Positions 1-8,548 are shown, counted from the stretch's first letter. The stretch is DNA of 64,000 bases from Alphaproteobacteria bacterium (GCA_033344895.1 JAWPMN010000001.1:3728001-3792000), one strand, 5' to 3'. The notes: generated by a model not told the origin, from the letters alone. Numbers and translations: made by a program.

Positions 1-250
1 TAGCCACCAGCGTCTGGAAACGGGTCCGCGCGGCGGTGAGCGCGACGGCGCCCGGTGCATCACAAAGGGTGGAGATCGCGTCCGCCTGCTCTGTGGCTGC
101 CCCGGCCAGCGCTTCATATCCGGGAACGATGACGTCATCGATCGAACGGTTGACGGCCCCCTGCAGGTCCAAGGGTTCCGCGGAGAGGGGAAGCGCAATC
201 ATTCCAAACAATGTTGCGGCCATCAGCGAAGGCAGTTTCCTTCGAAGCAT
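1..250 (-). CDS. Imelysin family protein, 5' part only (cut by window start)
   Basis: Reading the minus strand from 250 gives 83 residues before the window edge. A short signal peptide (MLRRKLPSLMAATLFGM, then IALPLSA) is followed by text typical of imelysin-like periplasmic proteins (VIVPGYEALAGAA, ALTAARTRFQTLV), resembling the N-terminal helix of the other imelysin in this window. The ATG overlaps the TGA of the di-heme gene by 4 bases (ATGA), so it is the third gene of the same operon. Imelysin-like proteins (IrpA/ICMP/EfeO-related) are exported and tied to iron handling; the peptidase activity claimed for the founder is doubtful. The GxHxxE signature would lie outside the window. Family call from the N-terminus and context only. 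Confidence 0.75.
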   Translation of the reverse strand, partial: MLRRKLPSLMAATLFGMIALPLSAEPLDLQGAVNRSIDDVIVPGYEALAGAATEQADAISTLCDAPGAVALTAARTRFQTLVA

Positions 251-1791
251 CACAGGGACTCCAGAAAGCGGATCAGGTCGCGTCTTTCTTCCGGCGTAAG
301 CCGGGTGACGGCATTCCGCGCAGAGTACGCCTCGCCGCCGTGCCAGAGGATTGCTTCCAACAGGGTGCGGGCGCGACCGTCATGCAGGAAGAAGGTATGA
401 CCGTTCACACGTTCAGTCAGACCGATGCCCCAAAGCGGCGGGGTGCGCCACTCTCTGCCGGAGGCGCTGCCGACAGGGCGACCGTCCGCCAACCCATCGC
501 CCATATCGTGCAGAAGCATGTCCGTATAGGGCCAGATCAACTGAAACCGGTGTTCCTCGAACTCGGCCTCGCGGCTGGTGACATATTTCGGGGTATGGCA
601 TGCCGGACAGCCGAGCGCATAGAAATGCGCCTTGCCGCGAAGAACCGCCGGGTCGTCGACATGGCGCCGCGCCGGGACGGCCAGATTGCGTGCATAGTGC
701 GACACCAGCTCCAGGACGGGCGGCGGTGCCTCCGTGGGGCCCAGACTTTCCTGTGTCCCGTGGGGCATGCCGATACACTTTGGCTGCTTGTCGGTACAAT
801 CGCCCCAATCGATCGGCAGACGGGGTGTAGAGAGCCCGATATCGCCGGCAAAGGCATGGGCGGATTGCTGTTCCACGTCCGGCATCGAGGCCTTCCAGCC
901 AAACCGGCCCAGGATCATGGTCTCCGTTGCCGGGTCAAACACATAGCTCGGCCGTCCGGAAATGCCGTCGCCGTTGCGGTCCTCCGGATCCGCCTGGCGC
1001 AGAATGTCATCGGGATGGATCGCCTCCAGAAGTCCCAGGCCGATCATCGGAGACGCGATACGGGGCGACATCATGGTATCGGGATGCAATGGCCCGTATC
1101 CCAGATTCTCGATACTGTAGGAGGGTTTCCGCAGAACTACAGGGGGCTCGCCGTTCAGTTCGACGACGACATCCTCATAGGTTATCCGCATGGTTCCCTC
1201 TGCCGGGAGGCCGGGCACTGCGAGATCCTGCAGTTGGCCGCCATAGGTCGGCTCTGGAATGCGTGGAACACGGCCGCCTTCGATGGCTTCTTTCTCATCA
1301 TCTGTCTGCGGCGGAATGGACAGGCGCAGGAACATGGAGACCGCGGAATCCTCCGGTCCGTTCGGCGGATGGCCGCGCCCGTCCTTCAAATGACATCTCT
1401 GACAGGATCGCGCGTTGAACAGGGGGCCAAGTCCGTCGGATGCGCGAGTGGAAGCGGGCGAGGCCACCCAAACTTTCCTGAACAACCCATTGCCCAGCTT
1501 GAAGTTCTGCTCCCCTTCGAAATCAAGATTTGCCGATGGGTGGGAAAAGGCATTGCCGTCCGGCGTTGCCATTGACGTTGCCGCACCCGCGGACATGACC
1601 TCGAAACTCTCCGGCTTGTCGAATGCGGTCGCCGGTTTGACCACGGCCGCCACCCGGCCGCGATCTGTGGCGGATAGGTCGGTCCGTCCCGGTTCCTGTG
1701 CCGCAATTTGGGGGACAAGGAGGCTCAGGAAGAGGGTAGAGACGAACGCCAACGCCGTGGTCTTCGGACAATGAAGAATCATTGCGCGCAT
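250..1791 (-). CDS. Di-heme oxidoreductase (DHOR/DUF1111-type cytochrome)
   Basis: 513 residues. A signal peptide (about residues 1-31) is followed by two haem-binding motifs, CQRCH at about 130-134 and CPACH at about 395-399, each starting a cytochrome c-like domain. The long region between them (GYGPLHPDTMMSPRIASP, RNGDGISGRPS) is typical of the di-haem oxidoreductase/putative peroxidase family (PF06537), which is distantly related to MauG/CcpA peroxidases. It should act in the periplasm, with haem attached by the Ccm system. It sits between two imelysin genes (81 bases after the first, 4-base overlap with the second), a gene order I recall from other proteobacterial iron-regulated loci. 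Substrate unknown; a redox step in iron acquisition is an inference from context. Confidence 0.88.
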   Translation of the reverse strand: MRAMILHCPKTTALAFVSTLFLSLLVPQIAAQEPGRTDLSATDRGRVAAVVKPATAFDKPESFEVMSAGAATSMATPDGNAFSHPSANLDFEGEQNFKLGNGLFRKVWVASPASTRASDGLGPLFNARSCQRCHLKDGRGHPPNGPEDSAVSMFLRLSIPPQTDDEKEAIEGGRVPRIPEPTYGGQLQDLAVPGLPAEGTMRITYEDVVVELNGEPPVVLRKPSYSIENLGYGPLHPDTMMSPRIASPMIGLGLLEAIHPDDILRQADPEDRNGDGISGRPSYVFDPATETMILGRFGWKASMPDVEQQSAHAFAGDIGLSTPRLPIDWGDCTDKQPKCIGMPHGTQESLGPTEAPPPVLELVSHYARNLAVPARRHVDDPAVLRGKAHFYALGCPACHTPKYVTSREAEFEEHRFQLIWPYTDMLLHDMGDGLADGRPVGSASGREWRTPPLWGIGLTERVNGHTFFLHDGRARTLLEAILWHGGEAYSARNAVTRLTPEERRDLIRFLESL

Positions 1792-1872
1792 GAAACCCTC
1801 TGAACTTCCGCTGAGACCGAAATCCGGACGGAATTTCTCCCGTCCGGATAACCGCCTGATGCGATGACGGAC

Positions 1873-3138
1873 TTACTGGAAAACGGCGTTCGGGTTGTCG
1901 AGGCTGTCGGAGCCTTCGAACTCAATTGCGGACAATCCCAGCGTTGCAACGGCGCGTTCGATGGAGCGCGTCTGGTCGACAAGGGCGTCGACGACGGCCT
2001 GGACAACGGCATTGCCGGTCGCGTTTCCTTCACCGATCATCTGATCGTAAGCCTCGATGGACTCCGCTCGTGCGCGCATGACCGCCAGAGCAGCGACGCT
2101 GTTATTCAGTTTGGTGCGCAATTCCTGATCCAACCCGGCATTCAGATCGCGCAACAGGTCTGAAATGGAAGGGCCCGATACGACCGATCCATCGATGCGT
2201 CGGTATGTGCCGGTATAGACGTTTCGAATGCCGATCTGATCGAAGTAATGGGAATCGTGCGTGTTGTCCGAGAAGCAGTCATGCTCTTCTTCCGGATCGT
2301 GCAGCATCAGGCCCAGTTTGATGCGCTCACCCGCCAATTCCCCATAGGACAGCGACCCCATGCCGGTGAGGATCGACGATAGGCCCTGTTTCGGGTCCTC
2401 CAGCAAGGCGGCGCGCGCAGCGCCATCGGCCTGCCAGTTCCCGACCATTTCCTCCAGGTCCGCGATCAAGAGCGTCGAAGCCGCCTTCAGATAGGCGGCA
2501 CGGCGGTCACAATTGCCGTTGGTGCAGTTTTCAACGTCGAAGTCGCTGGCGGGGCGGGTGCCGGCGCCGGCCTCAGAACCGTTCAGATCCTGCCCCCAGA
2601 GCAGGAACTCAATCGCATGGTAGCCGGTGGCGACATTCGCCTCGACCTCTTCGGCTTCATGCAATGTCTCGGACAGTAGCGTCGGCGTTATCCGCGTTGC
2701 GTCGACTTTGGTACCGTTCACGGTCAGTTTCGGATTGGCGATGACGTTTACGGTGTAGAGGGCATTGGCGTCGGATTCACTGCCGTAGGACGTGGCGACA
2801 TAGTCGATCAGTCCTTCGTCCAGCGGCCAGGCGTTCACGCGTCCTTCCCAGTCGTCGACGATGGCGTTTCCGAAGCGGTAGGCCTCGGTCTGCTGATAAG
2901 GCTCGCGCGCGGCAATCCAGGCGGCCCTTGCCGTCAAAAGGGTTGCGGTACTGGGCGCTGCGATCAAGGCATCGATTGCGCTGTCCAGAGCGCGCGCGGT
3001 AATGAGGGAATCCTCGTAGCCGGCATGGGCAATATCCGAATAGGTGTTCAGCACCGCTTCCGGATCAGCTGCCTGTGCGGTCATCATTGGAAACGTCGCG
3101 AAGGCTGCTGCGACCAGGGTATTCTTGACTGCGCTCAA
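1873..3138 (-). CDS. Imelysin family iron-regulated protein (IrpA-like)
   Basis: About 421 residues from a TTG start at 3138. I prefer this TTG to the ATG at 3183 because a GGGAGAG ribosome-binding site lies just upstream, the signal peptide (SAVKNTLVAAAFATF..AQA) then starts properly, and the 15-residue ATG extension would run through a Fur-like site. The imelysin fold is indicated by TARAAWIAAREPYQQTEAYR and by the GxHxxE motif in GYHAIEFLLWGQD (about residues 172-177). A C-terminal half with HDCFSDNTHDSHYFDQIGI is typical of longer IrpA-type members. Exported, probably periplasmic, and implicated in iron binding or uptake in this family. First gene of the imelysin/di-heme/imelysin operon. 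Confidence 0.88.
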   Translation of the reverse strand: MSAVKNTLVAAAFATFPMMTAQAADPEAVLNTYSDIAHAGYEDSLITARALDSAIDALIAAPSTATLLTARAAWIAAREPYQQTEAYRFGNAIVDDWEGRVNAWPLDEGLIDYVATSYGSESDANALYTVNVIANPKLTVNGTKVDATRITPTLLSETLHEAEEVEANVATGYHAIEFLLWGQDLNGSEAGAGTRPASDFDVENCTNGNCDRRAAYLKAASTLLIADLEEMVGNWQADGAARAALLEDPKQGLSSILTGMGSLSYGELAGERIKLGLMLHDPEEEHDCFSDNTHDSHYFDQIGIRNVYTGTYRRIDGSVVSGPSISDLLRDLNAGLDQELRTKLNNSVAALAVMRARAESIEAYDQMIGEGNATGNAVVQAVVDALVDQTRSIERAVATLGLSAIEFEGSDSLDNPNAVFQ

Positions 3139-3156
3139 GGGGACTCTCCCGATTTT

Positions 3157-3175
3157 GAGAATGCTAGTGAGAGTC
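3157..3175 (-). promoter_or_regulatory. Fur-like operator upstream of the imelysin operon
   Basis: The 19-mer GAGAATGCTAGTGAGAGTC matches 12 of 19 positions of the classical Fur box GATAATGATAATCATTATC. It lies 18-37 bases upstream of the preferred TTG start of the imelysin gene, where iron-dependent repression would act. Possible TTGACT -35 elements flank it, but I see no convincing -10. Alphaproteobacteria may use RirA or Irr instead of Fur, so the regulator is uncertain. Confidence 0.35.
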
Positions 3176-3250
3176 AATTGCATTTCAATGATGGCGAGTC
3201 AACAGAGAGGTGACACGAACGGAACCGGTCCGAATTACACCTCTTGCCGA

Positions 3251-3862
3251 TCAGGCCTGCATCGCGGCGGATAGATGGCGGTATCGGGAAATCATCCTGG
3301 ATTTCGCCTCGTCCGGACGGAGGGGCGTCGGATCGAACGGTCCGCTGGAGCCGACCGACGGAGCCTTGCCCCAAAGCTTGCGGGCTTCCTTTTCCGAGAA
3401 GCCGGCGATGCCCGTTGCCTCGATGCGGGCCGCTTGAAGGTCGGCCTTCTTGATCAGTTTCTTGAGGGACGGGGGCGTTTGAGAGGGCAGGCCGAAGCGG
3501 ATGTGTATCGCCGTCTGAAGCCGATCTTCCAGGGCGCGGTAGTCAATTCCAATCGCTGCCTTGAAGGGCGAGATCATGTCGCCCACAACATATTCCGACG
3601 CGTCGTGCAGCAGCGCCATCAGTCGCTGGGAGGCGGTCAATTTCGGGTTCAGCTCCACGGCAAGGGCTTCAACCATAACGCTGTGCTGTGCGACCGAAAA
3701 GGCCCAGTCGCCGGTCGTCTGGCCGTTCCAGCGGGCCACCCGGGACAGTCCATGCGCAATGTCTTCAATTTCGATGTCGACAGGGCTGGGATTCAAGAGA
3801 TCCAGCCGGCGGCCGCTCAACATGCGTTGCCACGCCCGTTTGGTTTCCGCACCGGCCGTCAT
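3251..3862 (-). CDS. HD-domain phosphohydrolase, YfbR-like 5'-deoxynucleotidase
   Basis: 203 residues from the ATG at 3862, which overlaps the stop of the isomerase gene as ATGA; an in-frame ATG at 3883 would add seven residues. The family pattern is clear: DIAHGLSRVARWNGQT, then the metal ligands of an HD domain, His in AQHSVMVE, the HD pair in LLHDASEYVVGDM, and a following Asp. This resembles YfbR-type proteins, which remove phosphate from deoxynucleoside 5'-monophosphates. Cytosolic, metal dependent. It is the last gene of a run of overlapping minus-strand genes starting with the RAM-domain gene. Exact substrate is inferred from family. Confidence 0.78.
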   Translation of the reverse strand: MTAGAETKRAWQRMLSGRRLDLLNPSPVDIEIEDIAHGLSRVARWNGQTTGDWAFSVAQHSVMVEALAVELNPKLTASQRLMALLHDASEYVVGDMISPFKAAIGIDYRALEDRLQTAIHIRFGLPSQTPPSLKKLIKKADLQAARIEATGIAGFSEKEARKLWGKAPSVGSSGPFDPTPLRPDEAKSRMISRYRHLSAAMQA

Positions 3863-4638
3863 GTCAGATAGGGCTTCAACCATTTCAGGCCCGACCAGGT
3901 ATCTTCCCGGGGAAGATACTCACATCCGATCCAGCCATTGTATCCCAGCCGGTCGAGACGATCGAAGAGGGCCGGATAATTGACTTCCCCGGTGTCCGGC
4001 TCGTTGCGGCCGGGCACACCGGCGATCTGAATATGCCCGATGATACCGATATGACGCTCGATGGTTGCCATCAGGTCGCCCTGCATGATCTGGCGGTGAT
4101 AGATGTCGAGCTGCAGGGCGAGGTTGGAGGCCTGAACATTGTCCATGATGCGGATCGCCTGTTCGGTCCGGTTCACCACATATCCCGGCATGTCGCGTGT
4201 GTTGATCGGCTCGACCATCAGCGTGATACCGCCGCGCTCCGCATGGGGGGCTATGCGGCGAAGATTCCCTTCCAGGGCCGAATGGTGAACCCGCTCGTCC
4301 AGGGTGACTGGAGCGATTCCGGCCATTACATGAAGGCGTTCGCATTCCAATATTGCGGCATAGTCCATGGCGGTCCGGAACCCGCGTTCGAACTCCGCCT
4401 CGCGACCGGGCAGGGCGCCGATACCGCGGTCCCCGCGCGCCCAGTCGCCGGCCGGAACGTTGAACAGCACGACCTCGACGCCGGCCTTCTCTCGGGCTTC
4501 GGCGACTTCTTCCTTGGCGTGTTCATAGGGAAACTGGAACTCGACGCCGGCGAAACCGGCCTCCCGCGCCGCATCGAAGCGCTCCAGAAACGGCACTTCG
4601 GTGAACAACATCGACAGGTTGGCCGCGAAACGGGGCAT
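3859..4638 (-). CDS. hyi: Hydroxypyruvate isomerase family TIM-barrel protein
   Basis: 259 residues. The N-terminus (MPRFAANLSMLFTEVPFLER) and the stretch GFAGVEFQFPYEHAKEEV are typical of hydroxypyruvate isomerase (Hyi/OtnI-like, xylose isomerase-like TIM barrel, PF01261). The enzyme converts hydroxypyruvate and tartronate semialdehyde in glyoxylate metabolism; OtnI relatives act on 2-oxo-tetronate. Expected metal ligands include Glu in MVEPINTRD, and DIYHRQIMQGD is present near the C-terminal side. Family members are about 258 residues, so it is full length. It lies 25 bases downstream of the NlpC/P60 gene and overlaps the HD gene by 4 bases. No glyoxylate carboligase or reductase is nearby, so the metabolic role here is uncertain. 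Confidence 0.82.
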   Translation of the reverse strand: MPRFAANLSMLFTEVPFLERFDAAREAGFAGVEFQFPYEHAKEEVAEAREKAGVEVVLFNVPAGDWARGDRGIGALPGREAEFERGFRTAMDYAAILECERLHVMAGIAPVTLDERVHHSALEGNLRRIAPHAERGGITLMVEPINTRDMPGYVVNRTEQAIRIMDNVQASNLALQLDIYHRQIMQGDLMATIERHIGIIGHIQIAGVPGRNEPDTGEVNYPALFDRLDRLGYNGWIGCEYLPREDTWSGLKWLKPYLT

Positions 4639-4663
4639 GAAGTCCTTTCCCGGGCAGGGACGA

Positions 4664-5509
4664 TCAGGGGCGTCGAACCGCTCTGAGTTCGGTTTCCTCC
4701 GCCCGGCGAATATGCGCTCTTAGGTCCGGCAAGGTCCAGACCCGTGTGGACATATCCGTGGCATTGCAGTGCAGGATCCTGTCCGGTGCGGTCAGAATGC
4801 CGACATGCCCGGGCCAGAAGGCGAGGTCGCCGCGTTGAAGCGGAGCCTCTTCAAAGTCGATCTCGGTGCCGACCAGTCTTTCCTGCATGTCGGAATCCCT
4901 GGGGCATGTTATGCCGCAGGCGGACAGGGCAAATTGAACCAGCGCGGAACAATCCATGCCTTCGCTGGACCGACCGCCCCAGAGGTAGGGTGTTTCCAGA
5001 AAGCGTTCCGCAACGGCGACGGGATCCCGTTCGCGATGATCCACCGCCACCAGATGGGCGGAATAGAGCCACTGGCCGTCAGCGATCTGAGACCAGCGTC
5101 CGCTGACATCCACCACATGGACCAAGGCGCCGTGAGGCAGCGCAGCGACGGCGAACCGTTTCAGTTCCGGTGCCGGATAAAGATGGGTCCGGCGGGCGGC
5201 GACCCGATGTGTCGGTGACGGCTCGGAATAGGAAAGGGCCGTTGCGTCGACATAGCCGACATATCCATCCAACTGAGACTGCACCCAGGACCAGCCGTCG
5301 CTGGTGTCATAGACCGTAACCGGTTCTCCGAACAGGAATTCCGTATCCCGCGGCCGGGCCGCATCCGGCGCCGGCCTTACCGGCAGGACAGGGTGGACCA
5401 CACGTGCCGTTTCGCCTGCGACAAAGCGGGTGGCCTCGACCTGGCCCTGGAGCGACTGGGCAGCGAGGTCCGGTCGGTAGGCGTTGAGGCGTCGGTCGAG
5501 GTCGCTCAA
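4664..5509 (-). CDS. SH3-domain C40 (NlpC/P60) peptidoglycan endopeptidase
   Basis: 281 residues. Two bacterial SH3-like segments (about 50-95, with DGWSWVQSQLDGYVGYVD, and about 105-155, with SGRWSQIADGQWLYSAHLV) precede an NlpC/P60 domain. The catalytic Cys is in GMDCSALVQ (about 187), the His in GHVGIL (about 235), and the third polar residue lies near ILHCNA. Family members cut gamma-D-Glu-diaminopimelate bonds in peptidoglycan peptides. There is no signal peptide, so it may act on muropeptides in the cytosol or be exported in another way. The ATG overlaps the cheZ stop by 4 bases. Confidence 0.87.
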   Translation of the reverse strand: MSDLDRRLNAYRPDLAAQSLQGQVEATRFVAGETARVVHPVLPVRPAPDAARPRDTEFLFGEPVTVYDTSDGWSWVQSQLDGYVGYVDATALSYSEPSPTHRVAARRTHLYPAPELKRFAVAALPHGALVHVVDVSGRWSQIADGQWLYSAHLVAVDHRERDPVAVAERFLETPYLWGGRSSEGMDCSALVQFALSACGITCPRDSDMQERLVGTEIDFEEAPLQRGDLAFWPGHVGILTAPDRILHCNATDMSTRVWTLPDLRAHIRRAEETELRAVRRP

Positions 5510-6051
5510 TCGAACAGCTTGTCGATTTCGTCCTGGGAAATCGACGCTTCCTTCTGAAGGGCCGGTCCGTTCAACAGGGCATCGTCGCCCTGCGGTTTGT
5601 CCTCCTGGGCGAACTCGCTGGCCAGCCGATTGATCTCGTCATGACCCCAGAGGTCGATCATCTTGTTCACCCGCTCCTCGACGAATTTCATCGACCGGAC
5701 GATCTTGGTCACACGCTGGCCGGTGATGTCCTGGAAGGTGCAGGCCTCGATCGCTTCCATGGTCTTCTCGCTGATCTGGTCGCACAGCGCGCCACGCGCC
5801 TTGGGGTCGTCGGTTGTGCGGATTTCCTCAACCAGACCATCGACGGATTCCATGTGTTCCAGAATGGAATGGGTCGCCGTTTCCGTCGCGCCGACAATGG
5901 CGTCCAACTGGTCGGCCATGGTTTCGAACCGCGTCTGGTTGCCGTCAGCGGCGACCATATGGGCGATTTCTTCCCTGAAACGCTTGATGTACTGGACGAG
6001 ACTGACGATCTCGGACTTCAGTTGCTTGTCGTTTGCGTGCCGTTCCGGCAT
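5506..6051 (-). CDS. cheZ: Protein phosphatase CheZ
   Basis: 181 residues from the ATG at 6051, chosen because a GGGGGAAG ribosome-binding site sits just upstream; the longer reading frame lacks one. A long helical region is followed by FQDITGQRVTKIV, matching the CheZ active-site segment. The Asp and the second Gln (about 108 and 112) have the same spacing as D143/Q147 of E. coli CheZ. The C-terminal end SISQDEIDKLFD resembles the CheY-binding tail. The protein would dephosphorylate CheY-P and tune flagellar switching. No flagellar or core che genes are adjacent; a chemoreceptor lies 9.5 kb away. Confidence 0.88.
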   Translation of the reverse strand: MPERHANDKQLKSEIVSLVQYIKRFREEIAHMVAADGNQTRFETMADQLDAIVGATETATHSILEHMESVDGLVEEIRTTDDPKARGALCDQISEKTMEAIEACTFQDITGQRVTKIVRSMKFVEERVNKMIDLWGHDEINRLASEFAQEDKPQGDDALLNGPALQKEASISQDEIDKLFD

Positions 6052-6062
6052 CCGACTTCCCC

Positions 6063-6302
6063 CTAAAACGCTTTGAACGCGAGAATGGTGAAGGTATCCC
6101 GAACGCCCGGCAGTTTCTGGATATGGTCGGTGACGAAACGCCCGACATCCAGGTCTTCCGGCAGATAGCACTTCATCAGCAGATCGTACTGCCCCGACGT
6201 CGAATAGACCTCAGACACATGCTCCACGGATTCGACCGCCTCGGCGGCGGTGGTGTAGGCCTCCCCCAGGTCGCATTTCACCTGAACGAATAACGTGCGC
6301 AT
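6063..6302 (-). CDS. Stand-alone Lrp/AsnC ligand-binding (RAM) domain protein
   Basis: 79 residues. The whole protein is one RAM/AsnC_trans_reg domain (PF01037): beta strand MRTLFVQVKCDLG, helix, strand EVYSTSGQYDLLMKCYL, helix and final strand TFTILAFKAF. The DNA-binding helix-turn-helix of full Lrp proteins is absent, as in stand-alone SIRAM proteins, which bind small molecules (often amino acids) and can pair with full-length regulators. It starts 93 bases after the helicase stop and ends 11 bases before cheZ, so it heads the cheZ gene run. Ligand unknown. Confidence 0.85.
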   Translation of the reverse strand: MRTLFVQVKCDLGEAYTTAAEAVESVEHVSEVYSTSGQYDLLMKCYLPEDLDVGRFVTDHIQKLPGVRDTFTILAFKAF

Positions 6303-6395
6303 GATGGATCGGTCTCCTCATCGAACTGTACAGACAGTTGGAGAATGCCCCGCGCAACCTGCGCGGTGCAAGGAAAACCCGGTCTGCGGAATGGC

Positions 6396-7805
6396 TTACC
6401 GCGCGCGCAGCAGGAAGGCCGGAACCTGCTCGGTCTTGCCGAACGGGACGTCCGAAATATCGGGCAGGGGATCGTCGTTGGCTTCGGCAGCGGCGCTGCG
6501 CTCCCGGCCGCCGCGACGGCCCTTGCCTTCGCGTGCTTCGTCTTTCGCCGGCGCATTCTTGCTGCGGGATCGCGATCCGCGTCCCCGCTTGGCGTCCGCC
6601 TTCTGTGGCTGAGCCTCATCCTCCGGCCCGGTTTCGGTCCGCGGCTCATCGTTGCCGGTCTTCGCTTCGGCGTCTTCGGCCTGTCCGGCCTCCGTGACCT
6701 GCGGGATCTTCTTCCCGATCAGCTTCTCGATCGCGTCCAGATACTTGCTGTCGTTGTCGCTGGCGAAGGTAATCGACACACCGCTGCGCCCGGCACGGCC
6801 GGTCCGGCCGATCCGGTGAACGTAGTCCTCCGAATGGGACGGGACGTCGTAATTGAAAACGTGGCTCACGGACGGAATGTCCAGGCCGCGTGCGGCGACG
6901 TCGGAACAGACCAGGATGTTGATCTCGTTCTTCTTGAACTTGTCGAGCCATTCGAGGCGCTTGTACTGATCCATGTCGCCATGGAGGGCACCGGCCGAAA
7001 AACCCGCCTGTTCAAGGGCGCGGTAGAGCGATGCCACATCACGCTTCCGATTGCAGAAGACGAGTGCGTTCTTGATCGTATCGTCCTGAAGCAGACGATA
7101 GAGCGTCTTGCGCTTCTGTCGCCCGTCGACCTTCATCAGACGCTGCTCGATCGTGTCGGCCGTGCTGGCCGGCGGCGCGACGGTAATTTCCTTCGGGTTG
7201 CTGAGGAACTTCGACGCCAGCTTGCGGATTTCCGGCGGCATGGTGGCGGAGAACATCAGCGTCTGACGCAGCGGCGGCATCAGCGAGACCAGTTTCTCGA
7301 CATCGGGGATGAACCCCATGTCGAGCATGCGGTCGCCCTCGTCGATGACCAGAATCTTCACGTCGGTCAGGATGACCTTGCCGCGCTCGCAATGATCCAG
7401 CAGGCGTCCCGGCGTTGCGATCAGGACGTCGACACCGCGATTGATCTTGGCTTCCTGCTCCGCAAATGACACGCCGCCGATCAGCAGGGCCATGTTGAGC
7501 TTGTTATACTTCCCGTAGGTCTCGAAGTTGTCCGCGACCTGTGCGGCAAGTTCCCGCGTCGGCTCCAGGATCACCGTCCGCGGCATCCGCGCCCGGCCAC
7601 GTCCCTGGGACAGGATGTCGATCATCGGTAGGGTGAAGGACGCGGTCTTGCCCGTCCCGGTCTGTGCGCAGCCCAGTATATCCCGGTTCATCAGGACATA
7701 AGGGATCGCTTTCTCTTGAATCGGCGTCGGGGTTTCATAGCCCGCGTCGCTGATCGCGCGCAGGATGGGGTCACTGAGACCGAGATCGGCAAAAGTCGTC
7801 GCCAT
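6396..7805 (-). CDS. DEAD-box RNA helicase, RhlE-like
   Basis: 469 residues. In order: Q motif (FADLGLSDPI..PTPIQEKAIP), Walker A AQTGTGKT (about 47-54), motif Ia PTRELAAQ, TPGRLLD, motif II as DEGD (about 155-158), SAT (about 186-188), motif V DVAARGLDIP, and motif VI HRIGRTGRAGR (about 330-340). A charged tail from about 380 (SRSRSKNAPAKDEAR) probably binds RNA. Members unwind structured RNA in ribosome assembly or mRNA decay, often in the cold. Motif II reads DEGD instead of the usual DEAD; the two acidic residues needed for Mg and ATP are kept. Single gene with a 200-base upstream gap. Confidence 0.93.
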   Translation of the reverse strand: MATTFADLGLSDPILRAISDAGYETPTPIQEKAIPYVLMNRDILGCAQTGTGKTASFTLPMIDILSQGRGRARMPRTVILEPTRELAAQVADNFETYGKYNKLNMALLIGGVSFAEQEAKINRGVDVLIATPGRLLDHCERGKVILTDVKILVIDEGDRMLDMGFIPDVEKLVSLMPPLRQTLMFSATMPPEIRKLASKFLSNPKEITVAPPASTADTIEQRLMKVDGRQKRKTLYRLLQDDTIKNALVFCNRKRDVASLYRALEQAGFSAGALHGDMDQYKRLEWLDKFKKNEINILVCSDVAARGLDIPSVSHVFNYDVPSHSEDYVHRIGRTGRAGRSGVSITFASDNDSKYLDAIEKLIGKKIPQVTEAGQAEDAEAKTGNDEPRTETGPEDEAQPQKADAKRGRGSRSRSKNAPAKDEAREGKGRRGGRERSAAAEANDDPLPDISDVPFGKTEQVPAFLLRAR

Positions 7806-8005
7806 GCGTTCCTTCTCGCCGGTTTATTGCGTCAGAATCGACCAAATCCGGCGTCTTCGATTGCGCCGGACTATAGGCCGCGCGCCTTTCCTGTCAACGA
7901 CAGCCCAATATCTCTTACCTTGCAGGGGCGCACGATTGCCCAACTGTTGCCCTATGGCTACGGTCTGCGGGTCTGTCGGACCCTGTTTGGATGGAAAGGT
8001 GACCC

Positions 8006-8548
8006 ATGCTGATTGATGCTAAGCAATCTCTGCTCCTGACAATCGATGTTCAGGAGAGGCTGTTGCCGGCGATTCACGAGGGCGACCGGGTTCTGGCGAA
8101 CTGCCTCAAGCTGATTGAGGCCGCCCGCCGGCTCGAGATTCCAGCTCTCTGCAGCGAACAGTATCCGAAGGGACTCGGTCCCAGCGTGCCTGAACTGAAG
8201 GCCGCCCTCGCGTCCGACGAGATCATGCCGAAGCTTCATTTCTCCTGCGCGGCCGATCCTGACATGGCGCGACGGATCGCGGAATCCGGTCGACGACAGC
8301 TGATCCTCTGCGGTGTCGAAGCCCATGTCTGCGTGTTGCAATCCGCCTTTGGCTTTCGGGAGGCCGGATATGACGTCTTCGTCGTTCTGGATGCTGTTTC
8401 CAGCCGGTCGCCGGATAGCGTCGCGGCAGCCAGGGATCGTTTCCTGGCCGGCGGCGTTTCCGTGGTGACATTGGAGATGGTGCTGTTCGAATGGCTGCAT
8501 CAGGCGGCGACGCCGGAATTTCGGGATCTGCGGGGCCTGATTACCTGA
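8006..8548 (+). CDS. Cysteine hydrolase of the isochorismatase superfamily
   Basis: 180 residues. The catalytic triad of the isochorismatase-like fold is visible: Asp in LLTIDVQERLL (about 14), Lys in MPKLHFSC (about 76) and Cys in GVEAHVCVLQSA (about 109). Family members hydrolyse amides or esters of small molecules; the YcaC/YecD-like group to which this seems closest has mostly unknown substrates. Cytosolic. The ATG has a GGAAAGG ribosome-binding site. The 3' end overlaps the convergent lipoprotein gene by 8 bases. Confidence 0.88.
   Translation: MLIDAKQSLLLTIDVQERLLPAIHEGDRVLANCLKLIEAARRLEIPALCSEQYPKGLGPSVPELKAALASDEIMPKLHFSCAADPDMARRIAESGRRQLILCGVEAHVCVLQSAFGFREAGYDVFVVLDAVSSRSPDSVAAARDRFLAGGVSVVTLEMVLFEWLHQAATPEFRDLRGLIT

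Noticed and set aside
3139-3183. ATG at 3183 as start of the imelysin gene
   Set aside because: The extra 15 residues break the signal peptide and run through the Fur-like site; the TTG at 3138 has a better ribosome-binding site.
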